Positions 46,180 through 54,828 of a stretch of 64,000 nucleotides of DNA are shown in pieces. Numbering within the stretch: the stretch's first letter is position 1; each line of letters begins with the position of its first letter. Made by a program: the position numbers and the translations under genes. Under the pieces are notes generated by a model, which saw nothing but the letters and a program-made list of their open reading frames with translations, made no database searches and was not told where the DNA came from. The DNA is from Cyclobacteriaceae bacterium (GTDB lineage: Bacteria > Bacteroidota > Bacteroidia > Cytophagales > Cyclobacteriaceae), in contig JANQPQ010000046.1 of the NCBI GenBank assembly GCA_028285445.1, positions 1-64,000 of the forward strand, in the 5' to 3' direction.

Positions 46180-46207
46180 TGGGCTTGGGGATTAGTTCCT
46201 AAGCCCA
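46180..46207. terminator. Hairpin between convergent genes
   Basis: TGGGCTTGGG (46180-46189) pairs with TCCTAAGCCCA (46197-46207) through about 10 bp including one G-U. It lies between the DUF4097-like gene and the LytTR regulator stop. No T run is evident. Confidence 0.5.
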
Positions 46208-46211
46208 CCAA

Positions 46212-46979
46212 TTACCTATCAAGCCACTGCTTAAAGCTTGGAGTCTTTTCAGAACTAATAACAATATCATCATCGTCTATAGCCGGATTGAGCTCAAGCT
46301 TTAGTCGACCTTTGAAGTAGGGGTGGATCTCCTTAACGGCATCAAGACAGATAATGTATTTGCGATTGATCCTAAAGAATATTCGTGGATCCAAAACCGT
46401 GTCTACATCTTCGAGAGAGTGATCGATAGGATACTTCTCACCGGCCTCCGTCATGATAAAAGTCATCTTATCTTCAGTGAAGAAGTAGGCGATTTTCTCT
46501 ACGGGAATAGCCCTGATCTTCTGACCCAGTTTTACCAGGAAGCGAGATTTGAATTCCTGGCTATGATCGCGAATCATGTCAGCGATTTTGCCAATGTCAG
46601 CCGTGCTAATACCTCCCAGGTTATTCTTGGCAGATTTGTACTTTTCGAGAGCAGCCTCAAGCTTTTCCTTCTGAATAGGTTTCAGCAGGTAATCCACGCT
46701 GTTTACATCAAAAGCTTGAATAGCGTACTGATCGTAGGCTGTGGTAAAGATTATGGGGCACTTTACTTCTTTTTCTGAGAAGATATCGAAAGAGACGCTA
46801 TCAAGAAGCTGGATGTCGCTGAGAATTAGGTCAGGCTCATCGTTTTGCTCTAACCACAGTAGGGTAGCTTCCACTGATTTCAGCACTCCTATAATCTCGG
46901 CCGATGGCTCTATTTCTGTTACCAGATTCTGCAGTTTTTCCGCAGCCAGGGTTTCATCTTCCAGGATTAGGATCTTCAT
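46212..46979 (-). CDS. LytTR-family response regulator
   Basis: 255 residues. Receiver domain with phospho-acceptor Asp55 (LILSDIQLLDS), FTTAYDQYAIQAFDV and LLKPIQKEK; the LytTR domain begins near residue 145 (FLVKLGQKIRAIPVEKIAYF, FRINRKYIICLDAVKEIHPY). It begins 3 bp after the stop of the LytS-type kinase, which should be its partner. Third gene of an operon headed by the secreted repeat protein at 48035. Targets unknown. Confidence 0.95.
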   Translation of the reverse strand: MKILILEDETLAAEKLQNLVTEIEPSAEIIGVLKSVEATLLWLEQNDEPDLILSDIQLLDSVSFDIFSEKEVKCPIIFTTAYDQYAIQAFDVNSVDYLLKPIQKEKLEAALEKYKSAKNNLGGISTADIGKIADMIRDHSQEFKSRFLVKLGQKIRAIPVEKIAYFFTEDKMTFIMTEAGEKYPIDHSLEDVDTVLDPRIFFRINRKYIICLDAVKEIHPYFKGRLKLELNPAIDDDDIVISSEKTPSFKQWLDR

Positions 46980-46982
46980 ACT

Positions 46983-48008
46983 TTAAACTTCTTCGATTTC
47001 TATTAATGGTACTTTAATGATGAACTTCTCCTCAGATTCTTCCTTCACCACCTCTTGGTCCGTAAAGTAACTATACCTCATCATAATATTCTTTAAACCG
47101 CTGCCACTTGGTTGTCTAATTTTCTTTGGTTGAAGATTGTTTTCAACAATTAGGTAGTTGTCTTCAGAATACACCCTAATCTGTAGCGGTTTGGTTTCTG
47201 TTACCATATTGTGTTTGATAACATTCTCCAGAAGCATCTGCAGAGTGAGCGGAGGCAGCATCTTGTGCTTCAGTTCTTGTGGCAAATCCATTTCGAGCTT
47301 AATACCGTCTTCGAAACGAATTTTGAGCAGGTACATATAGGCTTCCACAAAATCCAACTCTTTGCTAAGTGGTACAGGATCGGTGGTGTTAGCCTGTAGG
47401 ATTACCCGGTAAACTTCTGCGAATTTGTCCAGATATGATTGAGAGAGCTTCGGGTCCTTTTCGATTAGCGAAGAAAGGATGTTTAAGTTATTAAACAGGA
47501 AGTGTGGGTCCAGATGGTTTTTGAGTGCTACCAGCTGCGATTCCACACTCTCTTTCTGAAACTTTTCGGCTTCAATTTCCGACTTCCGCCATGATCTTAA
47601 GAAATGGACTCCGAAATAAATTGAAGCAAAGGGCAAAACTATAAAGAGACCAAAGACATTGGTCGCCACAATTTGTGATAGAATCGGAGGATCCTGCGTG
47701 AAAATGGTCTTAAAAAGGTAATAGGAAGAGTTAATAATTATCAAAGAGTAAACAAGGGTGGCTAGCAACTGCACGAAGAACCGTAAGTTTCCGTATTGCA
47801 GCCACGGGAACCACCTGTTTAGTAGTTTGGAGATAAGGGTATTACCTGCCCACAGTAGTACGATCATGAAGATTGCCCATCCTATCATCAGGTAAACCTG
47901 AGTTTCCAGGTTTAGCAACCCGAGAAGAAAGGCAACAACAGTGAGCGTAATTAGGAGCAGACCGCCAAAGATGATCTTAAGCCTATTTTTTCTTAATGCT
48001 AATGCCAC
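46983..48008 (-). CDS. LytS-type sensor histidine kinase
   Basis: 341 residues, GTG start at 48008. Four membrane helices (about 12-33, 37-55, 76-98, 111-135), then the His_kinase domain with His169 (NHLDPHFLFNNLNILSSLI) and an ATPase domain (LLENVIKHNMV, GSGLKNIMMRY). No extracellular domain, so a partner protein may deliver the signal. The secreted repeat protein gene lies 26 bp upstream in the same operon and is the natural candidate. Confidence 0.93.
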   Translation of the reverse strand: MALALRKNRLKIIFGGLLLITLTVVAFLLGLLNLETQVYLMIGWAIFMIVLLWAGNTLISKLLNRWFPWLQYGNLRFFVQLLATLVYSLIIINSSYYLFKTIFTQDPPILSQIVATNVFGLFIVLPFASIYFGVHFLRSWRKSEIEAEKFQKESVESQLVALKNHLDPHFLFNNLNILSSLIEKDPKLSQSYLDKFAEVYRVILQANTTDPVPLSKELDFVEAYMYLLKIRFEDGIKLEMDLPQELKHKMLPPLTLQMLLENVIKHNMVTETKPLQIRVYSEDNYLIVENNLQPKKIRQPSGSGLKNIMMRYSYFTDQEVVKEESEEKFIIKVPLIEIEEV

Positions 48009-48034
48009 AATTCCCTACTTGTTCTGAAAGATAA

Positions 48035-49294
48035 TTAATCGAAGATTACTTCGTCCACTTTTTTCCATGAGATGTAAGTGGGGTCTGAATTGTTGGATGT
48101 GAATACCAGGATACCGCCATTGCTCTCGGTTACATCCCTACGATCTCCAAGAAGCAGTACTTCACCATTTCGAAGTTCTACATTAGAATAGTTGTAGTTA
48201 CGTGGACGTATGCGCTTGATGTTTCTGAATGGAATATGGTACTCCACTTCGTCATCATCTCCTTCAAGTACTTCATACTCCCAAGCTTCATCAAGATCGA
48301 ACACAATAAGTCCTGAAGCATCAGAGTCGTCAATTACTTTAACTGTTCCTCGTAAGCCAGTAGGTCTGGCGAAGGAATTGTACGAGGGCCCAGAATTGCC
48401 ATTGTGCTCGAAGGTAATCATGTCAAAATCTTTCCACTTGATCTCCACTCTACCCATGCCTTCTACTGCCACCTGAATTCCACTATTCTCGCTATTTACA
48501 TCATTGGTACCGGTAAGGTAGAATTCTCTGCCCGAATTTAGAATAACTCGGCTGCCTCTCGCTTCTTTCTCTATGCTTTTGATTTTTCCGAAAGCAATTT
48601 CCATATCGCCATCACGCCCTTCGCCATCAAGCACATCGGTACTCATATTTTCATCAGTATCCCACCAGATCTGGCCAGTGAAAGTTCCCTTGCGGTGTGT
48701 TCTAACTGTGCCATAGAGAGGCTCACCATATTTGTCGTCAAGCCTGCTAGGAGTAGGCATAAATTCGATTTTATCTATTCGACTCCATTTTATAGCAATA
48801 TGGCCTAATTCAAAATCGTATATCCTTATTGTCTCTCCCAGATCTGCTCCACCGCGAACTTCCATTTCCACTCCGTTTTTAAGCTGTAAAGTGGCACGGT
48901 CGCTACCTTCAACTTCAATAATCTTAATATCTCCAAACTGGCAAACAAACTGGTGAGTGGTGTTGCTGTACTTATCGTCCCAAATACTAAGGAATTTCCA
49001 GTCAAGGCCTAACCAGCCTTTATCATCTCCGCCTTGCAAATTTTGCTGGTCTTGCAAAGAGAGGTGCCTCAGATTGTTGTCTCGCGTCTTATTAGAGTTG
49101 AAATGATCAGTCCAGTATACTTCTCCCCTTGAGTCCCATCTCATCTGGCCCTGGTAAGTATCACCGCCAATGGTATATATCTTCCCATATATAAATCCCT
49201 GGTCTGATTGTGCATTGGCTTCCGATGCAATTATTAAGCAAGCCACTGCAATTCCAAGTATAAGGGTCAATATGTTTTTTCTGTTACTAATCAC
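48035..49294 (-). CDS. Secreted three-module repeat protein linked to a LytTR system
   Basis: 419 residues, GTG start; signal peptide ends SEANAQ near residue 29. Three modules match those of the 20796 paralogue: YGKIYTIGGDTYQGQMRWDS, YGTVRTHRKGTFTGQIWWDT and GTVKVIDDSDASGLIVFDLD, with the shared GTNDVNSENSGI and RPRNYNYSNVELRNGEVLLL blocks. Predicted periplasmic or outer-membrane beta protein with no enzymatic motif. First gene of an operon with the LytS-type kinase and LytTR regulator, so it may be the sensor input or be regulated by it. Confidence 0.85.
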   Translation of the reverse strand: MISNRKNILTLILGIAVACLIIASEANAQSDQGFIYGKIYTIGGDTYQGQMRWDSRGEVYWTDHFNSNKTRDNNLRHLSLQDQQNLQGGDDKGWLGLDWKFLSIWDDKYSNTTHQFVCQFGDIKIIEVEGSDRATLQLKNGVEMEVRGGADLGETIRIYDFELGHIAIKWSRIDKIEFMPTPSRLDDKYGEPLYGTVRTHRKGTFTGQIWWDTDENMSTDVLDGEGRDGDMEIAFGKIKSIEKEARGSRVILNSGREFYLTGTNDVNSENSGIQVAVEGMGRVEIKWKDFDMITFEHNGNSGPSYNSFARPTGLRGTVKVIDDSDASGLIVFDLDEAWEYEVLEGDDDEVEYHIPFRNIKRIRPRNYNYSNVELRNGEVLLLGDRRDVTESNGGILVFTSNNSDPTYISWKKVDEVIFD

Positions 49295-49527
49295 GTTACA
49301 AATAACGGATTAAACACCTATATAGAGAAGGTCTATATACTATACCTGTCAATATACAACCCGAATCGGGATATCGCCATGCCGAAGCGGCCGTTTCCCT
49401 GAAACCCTAAATCGCTACTCAGCAACTGCAAACCAATAATATATGGGTTTTAACCACCAGGGGAATTAATGGCAGAAATTTTAACGACTGATTAAACCAT
49501 CGATTATTGCTGCAGTCTAACTAGCAA

Positions 49528-49857
49528 ATGAACATTCAAAAGGAAATGAAAAGACTCTTAGGAATATTAGCAGTAATACTATTGATGATGACCGCCAGCG
49601 TTAATCGGGCAGACGCGCAGGTCGTGGTAAAAGTGAAGCCAGTTAGACCAAAAGTTGTTGTGGTTAAGCCAGCAAAAACTAAGAGGGGCCACATTTGGGT
49701 AAATGGTCATTGGAAATGGAATAGAAGGGCTAATAAATATGTATGGGTAAAAGGTTATTGGGCAAAGCAGAAGCGAGGTAAGATATGGGTCGCGGGCAGT
49801 TGGAAGAAGGTGCCAGGAGGGTGGAAATATGTGCCGGGGCACTGGAGGTTGGCCTAA
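49528..49857 (+). CDS. Secreted YXWGXW/WXXGXW-repeat protein
   Basis: 109 residues with a signal peptide (GILAVILLMMTASVNRADAQ). The mature part has four repeats of a Trp motif: GHIWVNGHWKW, YVWVKGYWAK, KIWVAGSWKK and WKYVPGHWRL. This is the WXXGXW pattern of small, basic, Trp-rich exported proteins, whose function is unknown. Start at 49528; an internal ATG at 49546 is possible. Divergent from the LytTR operon across 233 bp. Confidence 0.85.
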   Translation: MNIQKEMKRLLGILAVILLMMTASVNRADAQVVVKVKPVRPKVVVVKPAKTKRGHIWVNGHWKWNRRANKYVWVKGYWAKQKRGKIWVAGSWKKVPGGWKYVPGHWRLA

Positions 49858-50099
49858 CTTATCCTTAACTATAGCGGAACTATCCGCCAATTTATCACCG
49901 ATTTTAAGCCCTGGCTCGCCTGCCAGGGCTTTCGCATTTTATGCCGTTGCGGGGCAGGAAACCATATTCTGCCCAATCAGACTGTCCGATTCAGTCCTAA
50001 AAAGTTTCGATTCATCGACCAAACCGACCTGTTCAGTGGATTTCGATAGTACCTTTTTAACATTGTGGCGTTATTAGAAGTGAGTTAAGTGATAAAAAG
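49858..50099. other. Intergenic region with terminator-like hairpin
   Basis: No gene supported. A small hairpin GCGGA-acta-TCCGC (49874-49887) precedes a strong one, AAGCCCTGGC / GCCAGGGCTT at 49906-49931 followed by TCGCATTTT, a terminator for the WXXGXW gene. An ORF reading across it is not convincing. Confidence 0.6.
49906..49931 (+). terminator. Intrinsic terminator after the WXXGXW gene
   Basis: Perfect 10-bp stem AAGCCCTGGC / GCCAGGGCTT, 6-nt loop; the T run is interrupted (TCGCATTTT). Confidence 0.7.
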
Positions 50100-50309
50100 A
50101 TGGAAAAGGAATTCTTACTCAAAGATTTGGTAATAAAACACGTGAGGCTAAAGAAGCAGAAAGAGCAGCGCGAACAGGAGATTAAAGCCTCAAAAATCAC
50201 AAACATTGCTCCTAAGGTCAAAGAGCTAAACGCCCAGGTTGTTTTCTTCCTACTAATGGTGCTGGGCCTGGGTTTGTTAGAAGTAATTCAACTACCGACA
50301 ATAAGTTAG
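50100..50309 (+). CDS. Small C-terminal-anchored membrane protein, 69 aa
   Basis: An N-terminal basic helix (VIKHVRLKKQKEQREQEIKA, about 11-30) and one hydrophobic segment near the end (VVFFLLMVLGLGLLEVI, about 48-64). The shape is of a small tail-anchored protein. ATG preceded by AAAAAG. Followed by a strong terminator, which supports a real transcript. Function unknown. Confidence 0.6.
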   Translation: MEKEFLLKDLVIKHVRLKKQKEQREQEIKASKITNIAPKVKELNAQVVFFLLMVLGLGLLEVIQLPTIS

Positions 50310-50329
50310 GGACTCAAAATAGATTAGGT

Positions 50330-50360
50330 AAGCCCGCGGAGATCTCCGTGGGCTTTTTTT
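50330..50360 (+). terminator. Strong intrinsic terminator
   Basis: AAGCCCGCGGA (50330-50340) pairs with TCCGTGGGCTT (50345-50355), one G-U, loop GATC, then a T tract to 50360. Ends the 69-residue gene. Confidence 0.9.
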
Positions 50361-50426
50361 GTGCCTACCGGGAAAATAGCAAAAACGGTCAAGTGCGCTA
50401 AGGATGGGATATCATACTTTAGCAAC

Positions 50427-51278
50427 ATGAAAGAAGAAACCAGGATAGACTATACCGAGCGCATTCTCAAAGTTCAGCAGCATATACAGCAGCACATCCA
50501 CGAGAAACTAAATATATTCCACCTGGCAGACATCGCTTGCTTGTCGCCCTTTCATTTTCATCGCATCTATAAAGGGCAAACTGGAGAGTCGGTAAAGTCG
50601 TATGTGAGGAGATTGAAGCTACAAACCGCGGGTTTTCAGCTAAAGAATACCACTAAGCTAATAGCCGACATAGCTCTTGAGGCGGACTATGAGAACACAG
50701 AATCTTTCACCAGAGCATTCGCAAAGCAGTTCGGCATGAGTCCTTCAAAATTTAGAGAAACTACTGCTGACACTACCTCAAAAAGGTTTGAAACTGAGCA
50801 GATTGCCTACAGCGCAGAGAGGATAACCATCACTCAAATACCATCTCAAAAGGTAGCTTATATACGTCATTTGGGAGATTATGAAAGCGTGGGGGAGACC
50901 TGGAAGGAGCTCTACGGTTATGCTATGAAGTCGGGCTTATCATTTGCGGATAATGCTGGCTTCGGCTTGGTTTGGGACGACCCTGAGGTTACTCCACAGG
51001 CCAAATTACGCTATGACGCCTGCTTGCCTATTGATAAAGAGGTAAAGCCCACCGCCAATGTTGGCGTGTTGGAAGTAAATGGAGGAAGTTTCGCGGTTAT
51101 TCGCCACTATGGAGCCTACAAGCAACTTGACACTGCCTATATGCAGCTAATTGGCAGATGGCTTCCCGAAAGCGGGAAGGAGCCACGTGAAGAGCCGGTA
51201 TTGGAGTTTTATCGCAACTCTCCCTGGAATACAAAACCTGAAGATTTAATTACAGACGTCTGTTTACCAATAAGTTAA
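50427..51278 (+). CDS. AraC-family regulator with GyrI-like effector domain
   Basis: 283 residues. AraC-type double helix-turn-helix about residues 12-105 (HLADIACLSPFHFHRIYKGQ, ADIALEADYENTESFTRAFA), then a GyrI-like small-molecule-binding domain about 125-283 (ITQIPSQKVAYIRHLGDYES). Start set at ATG 50427; the open frame upstream runs through the terminator. Proteins of this type resemble Rob/SoxS and respond to toxic ligands. A stand-alone GyrI-like protein follows 21 bp later, probably in the same operon. Confidence 0.92.
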   Translation: MKEETRIDYTERILKVQQHIQQHIHEKLNIFHLADIACLSPFHFHRIYKGQTGESVKSYVRRLKLQTAGFQLKNTTKLIADIALEADYENTESFTRAFAKQFGMSPSKFRETTADTTSKRFETEQIAYSAERITITQIPSQKVAYIRHLGDYESVGETWKELYGYAMKSGLSFADNAGFGLVWDDPEVTPQAKLRYDACLPIDKEVKPTANVGVLEVNGGSFAVIRHYGAYKQLDTAYMQLIGRWLPESGKEPREEPVLEFYRNSPWNTKPEDLITDVCLPIS

Positions 51279-51299
51279 AACAATTAAAAATTCGAGAAC

Positions 51300-51914
51300 A
51301 TGCAAAAAGTAGATTTTAAAAAGACAGACAAAGACTTATACAATCCGAAGAAGGAACCAGCGTTGGCCAATGTGCCTAAAATGAAGTTCTTTGCCATAGA
51401 AGGCCAGGGAGACCCCGGCACTTCGGCAGAATTTCAAGAGGCAATTGAGGCTCTTTACGGTGCCTCCTTCACCTTAAAGTTTGCGCTGAAAAAGAACCCG
51501 CCCGCTGGCTTTCACGACTGGGTAATTCCACCGATGGAGGGGCACTGGTGGATGGCCGGAGAAGCCGAATTCGACCCCGAGGAGAAAGACCTCTGGTGCT
51601 GGAAGATCATGATCAGGCAGCCCGATTTTGTAACAGAGGACATGCTGAAAAGCACCATCGCGGAACTTCAGCAGAAGAAGGAAAACGAGTCCTTAAGCAA
51701 GCTTCAGTTCTTTGAGTTCGAAGAGGGGGAGTCAATACAGATTCTGCATATTGGATCGTATGATGATGAGGGCCCAACCATACAGAAGATATACAATTTG
51801 ATGGAAGACAAAGGCCTGAAAATGAATGGGCGCCATCATGAGATCTACCTGAGCGACCCCCGGAAAACAGCCCCGGAGAAGCTAAGAACGGTAATTAGGC
51901 AGCCGGTAAAGTAG
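51300..51914 (+). CDS. GyrI-like small-molecule-binding protein
   Basis: 204 residues with the block VPKMKFFAIEGQGDPGTSAE and EGESIQILHIGSYDDEGPTI of the GyrI-like superfamily (DUF-type stand-alone members). These bind hydrophobic or drug-like ligands, or may degrade them. Cotranscribed with the AraC regulator upstream, which has the same ligand-binding fold, so both may see one compound. Followed by a strong terminator. Confidence 0.88.
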   Translation: MQKVDFKKTDKDLYNPKKEPALANVPKMKFFAIEGQGDPGTSAEFQEAIEALYGASFTLKFALKKNPPAGFHDWVIPPMEGHWWMAGEAEFDPEEKDLWCWKIMIRQPDFVTEDMLKSTIAELQQKKENESLSKLQFFEFEEGESIQILHIGSYDDEGPTIQKIYNLMEDKGLKMNGRHHEIYLSDPRKTAPEKLRTVIRQPVK

Positions 51915-51932
51915 CTCCAACATATCACACAT

Positions 51933-51990
51933 ACCAAAGTCCGGCAGTACAGACTGGCTACTAACCGGACTTTGGTTTCCCATCTTTTTG
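51933..51990 (+). terminator. Intrinsic terminator after the GyrI-like gene
   Basis: ACCAAAGTCCGG (51933-51944) pairs perfectly with CCGGACTTTGGT (51965-51976); a TTTCCCATCTTTTT run follows. Confidence 0.85.
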
Positions 51991-52038
51991 CCTCTGGTCT
52001 TGCTGAAATGAATCTATCTCTGTTGTTTTGAGGCTCTA

Positions 52039-52848
52039 ATGAAAAGGATGCTCGGGATCATCGCAGTTTCAATTCTGCTTTTCTATATATTTTCTTCTAC
52101 GGCCTACTACTTCTTACAAGAGAAGGTCTATTTCCTACCGGATAAACTGGAAGCCGACCATCAATTCAACTTTAAGGGAGAATGGAAAGAAGTTTTCCTG
52201 GACTCGCAGCATGAGGGCCGCATACATGGATTGCACTTTTCTTCAGGAGGGAACAATGGAGCCATACTTTACTTGCATGGAAACGCTGGAAGCCTGGCCG
52301 GTTGGGGCCATGTTGCAGAAGACCTGCTACCTCATGGTTATGATGTTTTCATGATTGATTATCGGGGATATGGCAAGTCGACGGGGGCCTTGAGTGAGCA
52401 AAACTTGTTTTCCGATACCCAGGAGGCTTACGACTACTTAAAAAATCACTATACAGAAGATAGCATTATCGTTTATGGTCGATCAATAGGTACTGGCATG
52501 GCGGTGAATGTATCTTCAAGAAACCAACCTCAGAAGCTGATACTTGAAACTCCCTTCACCAACCTTGTTGACCTGGCCCATAGTTACTTCCCTATCTTCT
52601 TTCACAATATACTGGTAAGGTATCCATTCAACTCAGATCAGTACATTGTGGAGGTTTCTTGCCCAGTGATGATAATTCACGGCACAAATGACGAGGTAGT
52701 ACCCTTCCGGTTTGGTAAAGAGCTAAGCAAGAACGTGCCAAAGGAACTCCTTACCTGGGTCACTATTCAAAATGGCGAGCACAACAACCTCAGTGCGTTT
52801 CCCGAATTCCACCAGGCGGTCTCCGGTTTTCTTAAGAGCCAGAAGTGA
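52039..52848 (+). CDS. Membrane-anchored alpha/beta hydrolase
   Basis: 269 residues. One N-terminal membrane helix (LGIIAVSILLFYIFSSTAYY), then an alpha/beta hydrolase fold with oxyanion loop LYLHGNAGSLAGW, nucleophile elbow VYGRSIGTGMAV (Ser), Asp in IIHGTNDEVVPF and His in QNGEHNNLSAF. Resembles BEM46/ABHD-type hydrolases; natural substrate unknown. The 3' end overlaps the convergent prmA gene by 17 bp. Confidence 0.9.
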   Translation: MKRMLGIIAVSILLFYIFSSTAYYFLQEKVYFLPDKLEADHQFNFKGEWKEVFLDSQHEGRIHGLHFSSGGNNGAILYLHGNAGSLAGWGHVAEDLLPHGYDVFMIDYRGYGKSTGALSEQNLFSDTQEAYDYLKNHYTEDSIIVYGRSIGTGMAVNVSSRNQPQKLILETPFTNLVDLAHSYFPIFFHNILVRYPFNSDQYIVEVSCPVMIIHGTNDEVVPFRFGKELSKNVPKELLTWVTIQNGEHNNLSAFPEFHQAVSGFLKSQK

Positions 52849-53665
52849 AAACGAGGCAGTCCCAATTGTCTTTCTCTGCCTTTGTTTCTAAAGCGAGCCC
52901 AGCATCAAGAGCTACGTTGCTAATGGCATCAACGTCATGAGAATAGAAGCCACTCAGAATAAGAAATCCGGGTTTCTTCAAATATTGACAGTAACTGGGG
53001 ATTTCTGAGATTAACACATTTCTGTTGATATTGGCGAGAACAATGTCACTTTCAGGAACATCCTGTAGCGCGGAGATCTGGCCTTTCTCAACCCTGGCGT
53101 GCTCAAAGCCATTGAGATTAAAATTCTCTCTAGCATTTTCAACGGCCCAGTCATCAATATCAAAGGAGAAAACACTCTTAGCTCCAAGCCTTAAGGCCAA
53201 TATGCCCAGGATTCCGGTACCACAGCCAACATCAGTAACCAGGCAGTCAGCCAAATCCAGATTCAGCACCTGCTGCATCATTAAGTATGTTGTCTGATGA
53301 TGCCCGGTGCCGAATGACATCTTTGGGGTGATGACTATCTCTATATCAAAGGAAGGATCAGGTTCATGGAAAGTAGCCCGCACTCTGCATTGTTTTCCCA
53401 CAGCTATGGGGCTGAAGTTCTTTTCCCATTCTTCATTCCAATTCTCCCTTTCTACAGTCTCAATTTTGTAATCAAACGGTAGCAATTCATCATAGCGACC
53501 CCTCAGTTGGTCCAAGGCTTCCTTGTTAAAGTAAGCCTCCTCCACGTAAGCAGTGAATCCAAGGTTGGTTTCTTGCATTGAGGTAAATCCTAGTTCGGCC
53601 AATTCAGCCATTAGGATTTCCACAGCTTCATCTGAACAGGTAATATTAACTGCCAAGAAATCCAT
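52832..53665 (-). CDS. prmA: Ribosomal protein L11 methyltransferase PrmA
   Basis: 277 residues; trimethylates ribosomal protein L11. The N-terminal substrate-recognition domain is short and the SAM-binding domain carries VTDVGCGTGILGILALRLGA, the FGTGHHQTT block and NINRNVLISEIP (the NPPY-type position). Third gene of an operon tpiA - small secreted protein - prmA, starting 6 bp after the small gene's stop. Confidence 0.93.
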   Translation of the reverse strand: MDFLAVNITCSDEAVEILMAELAELGFTSMQETNLGFTAYVEEAYFNKEALDQLRGRYDELLPFDYKIETVERENWNEEWEKNFSPIAVGKQCRVRATFHEPDPSFDIEIVITPKMSFGTGHHQTTYLMMQQVLNLDLADCLVTDVGCGTGILGILALRLGAKSVFSFDIDDWAVENARENFNLNGFEHARVEKGQISALQDVPESDIVLANINRNVLISEIPSYCQYLKKPGFLILSGFYSHDVDAISNVALDAGLALETKAEKDNWDCLVFTSGS

Positions 53666-53671
53666 GCCCAG

Positions 53672-54001
53672 CTATTGGCAGCCTGCAAATGAGGGTGCGT
53701 CGGTATAGAAAATACTGAAGTGTGCTTCGCTCTTACGGTCGGTAATATAGATTCGAAATTCTGCCAGGCCTCTGTTTTCGGTGAAAAACCAAAGTCCGGC
53801 TTCATCAGCGAAGAATTCGTTTTCTTCTTTGAAAACAAGCATGTCTGCGAAAGCTTCTGACTCCTCCACGTAAACGATATAGTCTGCCCGCGATTTGTCC
53901 TTTTCTATATAAACTGAGCCCTTGAGTTCGCAGTAGTAATCACTTTGTGCGGAGGCGTTAATGCCTAAAGTCACTAATACCAATACCAGGAGGAGCCGCA
54001 T
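53672..54001 (-). CDS. Small secreted DUF6150-like protein
   Basis: 109 residues with a signal peptide ending NASAQ near residue 19. The mature part (YYCELKGSVYIEKDKSRADY, FSIFYTDAPSFAGC) holds two Cys, one near each end, that may form a disulfide. It resembles the DUF6150 family; function unknown. One bp after the tpiA stop and 6 bp before prmA, so it is part of that operon. Confidence 0.75.
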   Translation of the reverse strand: MRLLLVLVLVTLGINASAQSDYYCELKGSVYIEKDKSRADYIVYVEESEAFADMLVFKEENEFFADEAGLWFFTENRGLAEFRIYITDRKSEAHFSIFYTDAPSFAGCQ

Positions 54002-54002
54002 G

Positions 54003-54764
54003 CTAAAATGATTTGGCTATGTCAACAAAGTCTCGGGCATTAAGAGATGCGCCGCCAATCAAGCCACCATCTACATCGGCACATGCAAATAGCTCCGGCG
54101 CGTTTGAAGGCTTGCAACTGCCACCATAGAGAATGCTCAAATGGGCGGCTACGTCATTTCGGTACTGATTAGCGACATGTGCCCTAATGCTGGCGTGCAT
54201 TTCCTGGGCTTGCTCTGAGCTGGCAGTTTTGCCGGTGCCTATTGCCCAAATGGGCTCATACGCAATTACAATCTTGTTAAAACTCTCCTCGCTGAGATGG
54301 AAAAGACTGTTTGTTACTTGTTGAGTAACAAAATCGAAATGGGAGCCTGATTCTCGAATTTCTAAAGATTCCCCGCAGCAGAATATGGGTATCAAATCAT
54401 TAGCAAGAGCTAGATCTACTTTCGTTGCCAGTTGCTCATCACTTTCATTGAAGTATTCCCTTCTTTCACTATGCCCAATGATGACGTACTCCGCCCCCGT
54501 GGATTTAATCATGGCTGCAGATACCTCGCCAGTGTAGGCACCAGATTCTTCATGGTAGCAATTTTGAGCCGAAACAAGAACGTTTGCCTGCTCTGAGGCT
54601 AGCTTTTGTACACTAGTTATGTGTATAAACGGAGGAGCCAATACAACCTGAACCTCAGAGTTGACTTCATCCCGAACCATGTTTACAACTTCTGATGTAA
54701 GCTGCAACCCTTCGTCGAGGGTCTTATTCATCTTCCAGTTACCGGCAACGATATTTTTTCTCAT
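54003..54764 (-). CDS. tpiA: Triosephosphate isomerase
   Basis: 253 residues; interconverts glyceraldehyde-3-phosphate and dihydroxyacetone phosphate. Signatures: AGNWKMNKT (Asn and Lys at the active site), IIGHSERREYF (electrophilic His), AYEPIWAIGTGKTA (catalytic Glu and the phosphate loop), and LYGGSCKPSNA with GLIGGASL. First gene of a three-gene leftward operon ending with prmA. Confidence 0.98.
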   Translation of the reverse strand: MRKNIVAGNWKMNKTLDEGLQLTSEVVNMVRDEVNSEVQVVLAPPFIHITSVQKLASEQANVLVSAQNCYHEESGAYTGEVSAAMIKSTGAEYVIIGHSERREYFNESDEQLATKVDLALANDLIPIFCCGESLEIRESGSHFDFVTQQVTNSLFHLSEESFNKIVIAYEPIWAIGTGKTASSEQAQEMHASIRAHVANQYRNDVAAHLSILYGGSCKPSNAPELFACADVDGGLIGGASLNARDFVDIAKSF

Positions 54765-54793
54765 AGTCTAGAATTTCGAGGTGCCAAATTAAC

Positions 54794-54811
54794 GATTTGA
54801 AACTTGAAACT
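54794..54811. repeat. Short GATTTGAAACTTGAAACT element (family member C)
   Basis: Upstream of tpiA. The core GATTTGAAACTT is identical to the right arm of the inverted repeat at 40966-40977; related arms occur at 33658-33727. Confidence 0.5.
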
Positions 54812-54828
54812 AGGAATTTGGGGCTCGG

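Noticed and set aside
49829-50077. 82-codon open frame across the intergenic region after the WXXGXW gene
   Set aside because: It runs through a clear terminator hairpin and has no protein-like features.
41865-51189. Other CACGTG hexamers (41865, 50139, 51184) as further parS sites
   Set aside because: Flanking arms do not match the parS consensus, and they lie inside coding regions.
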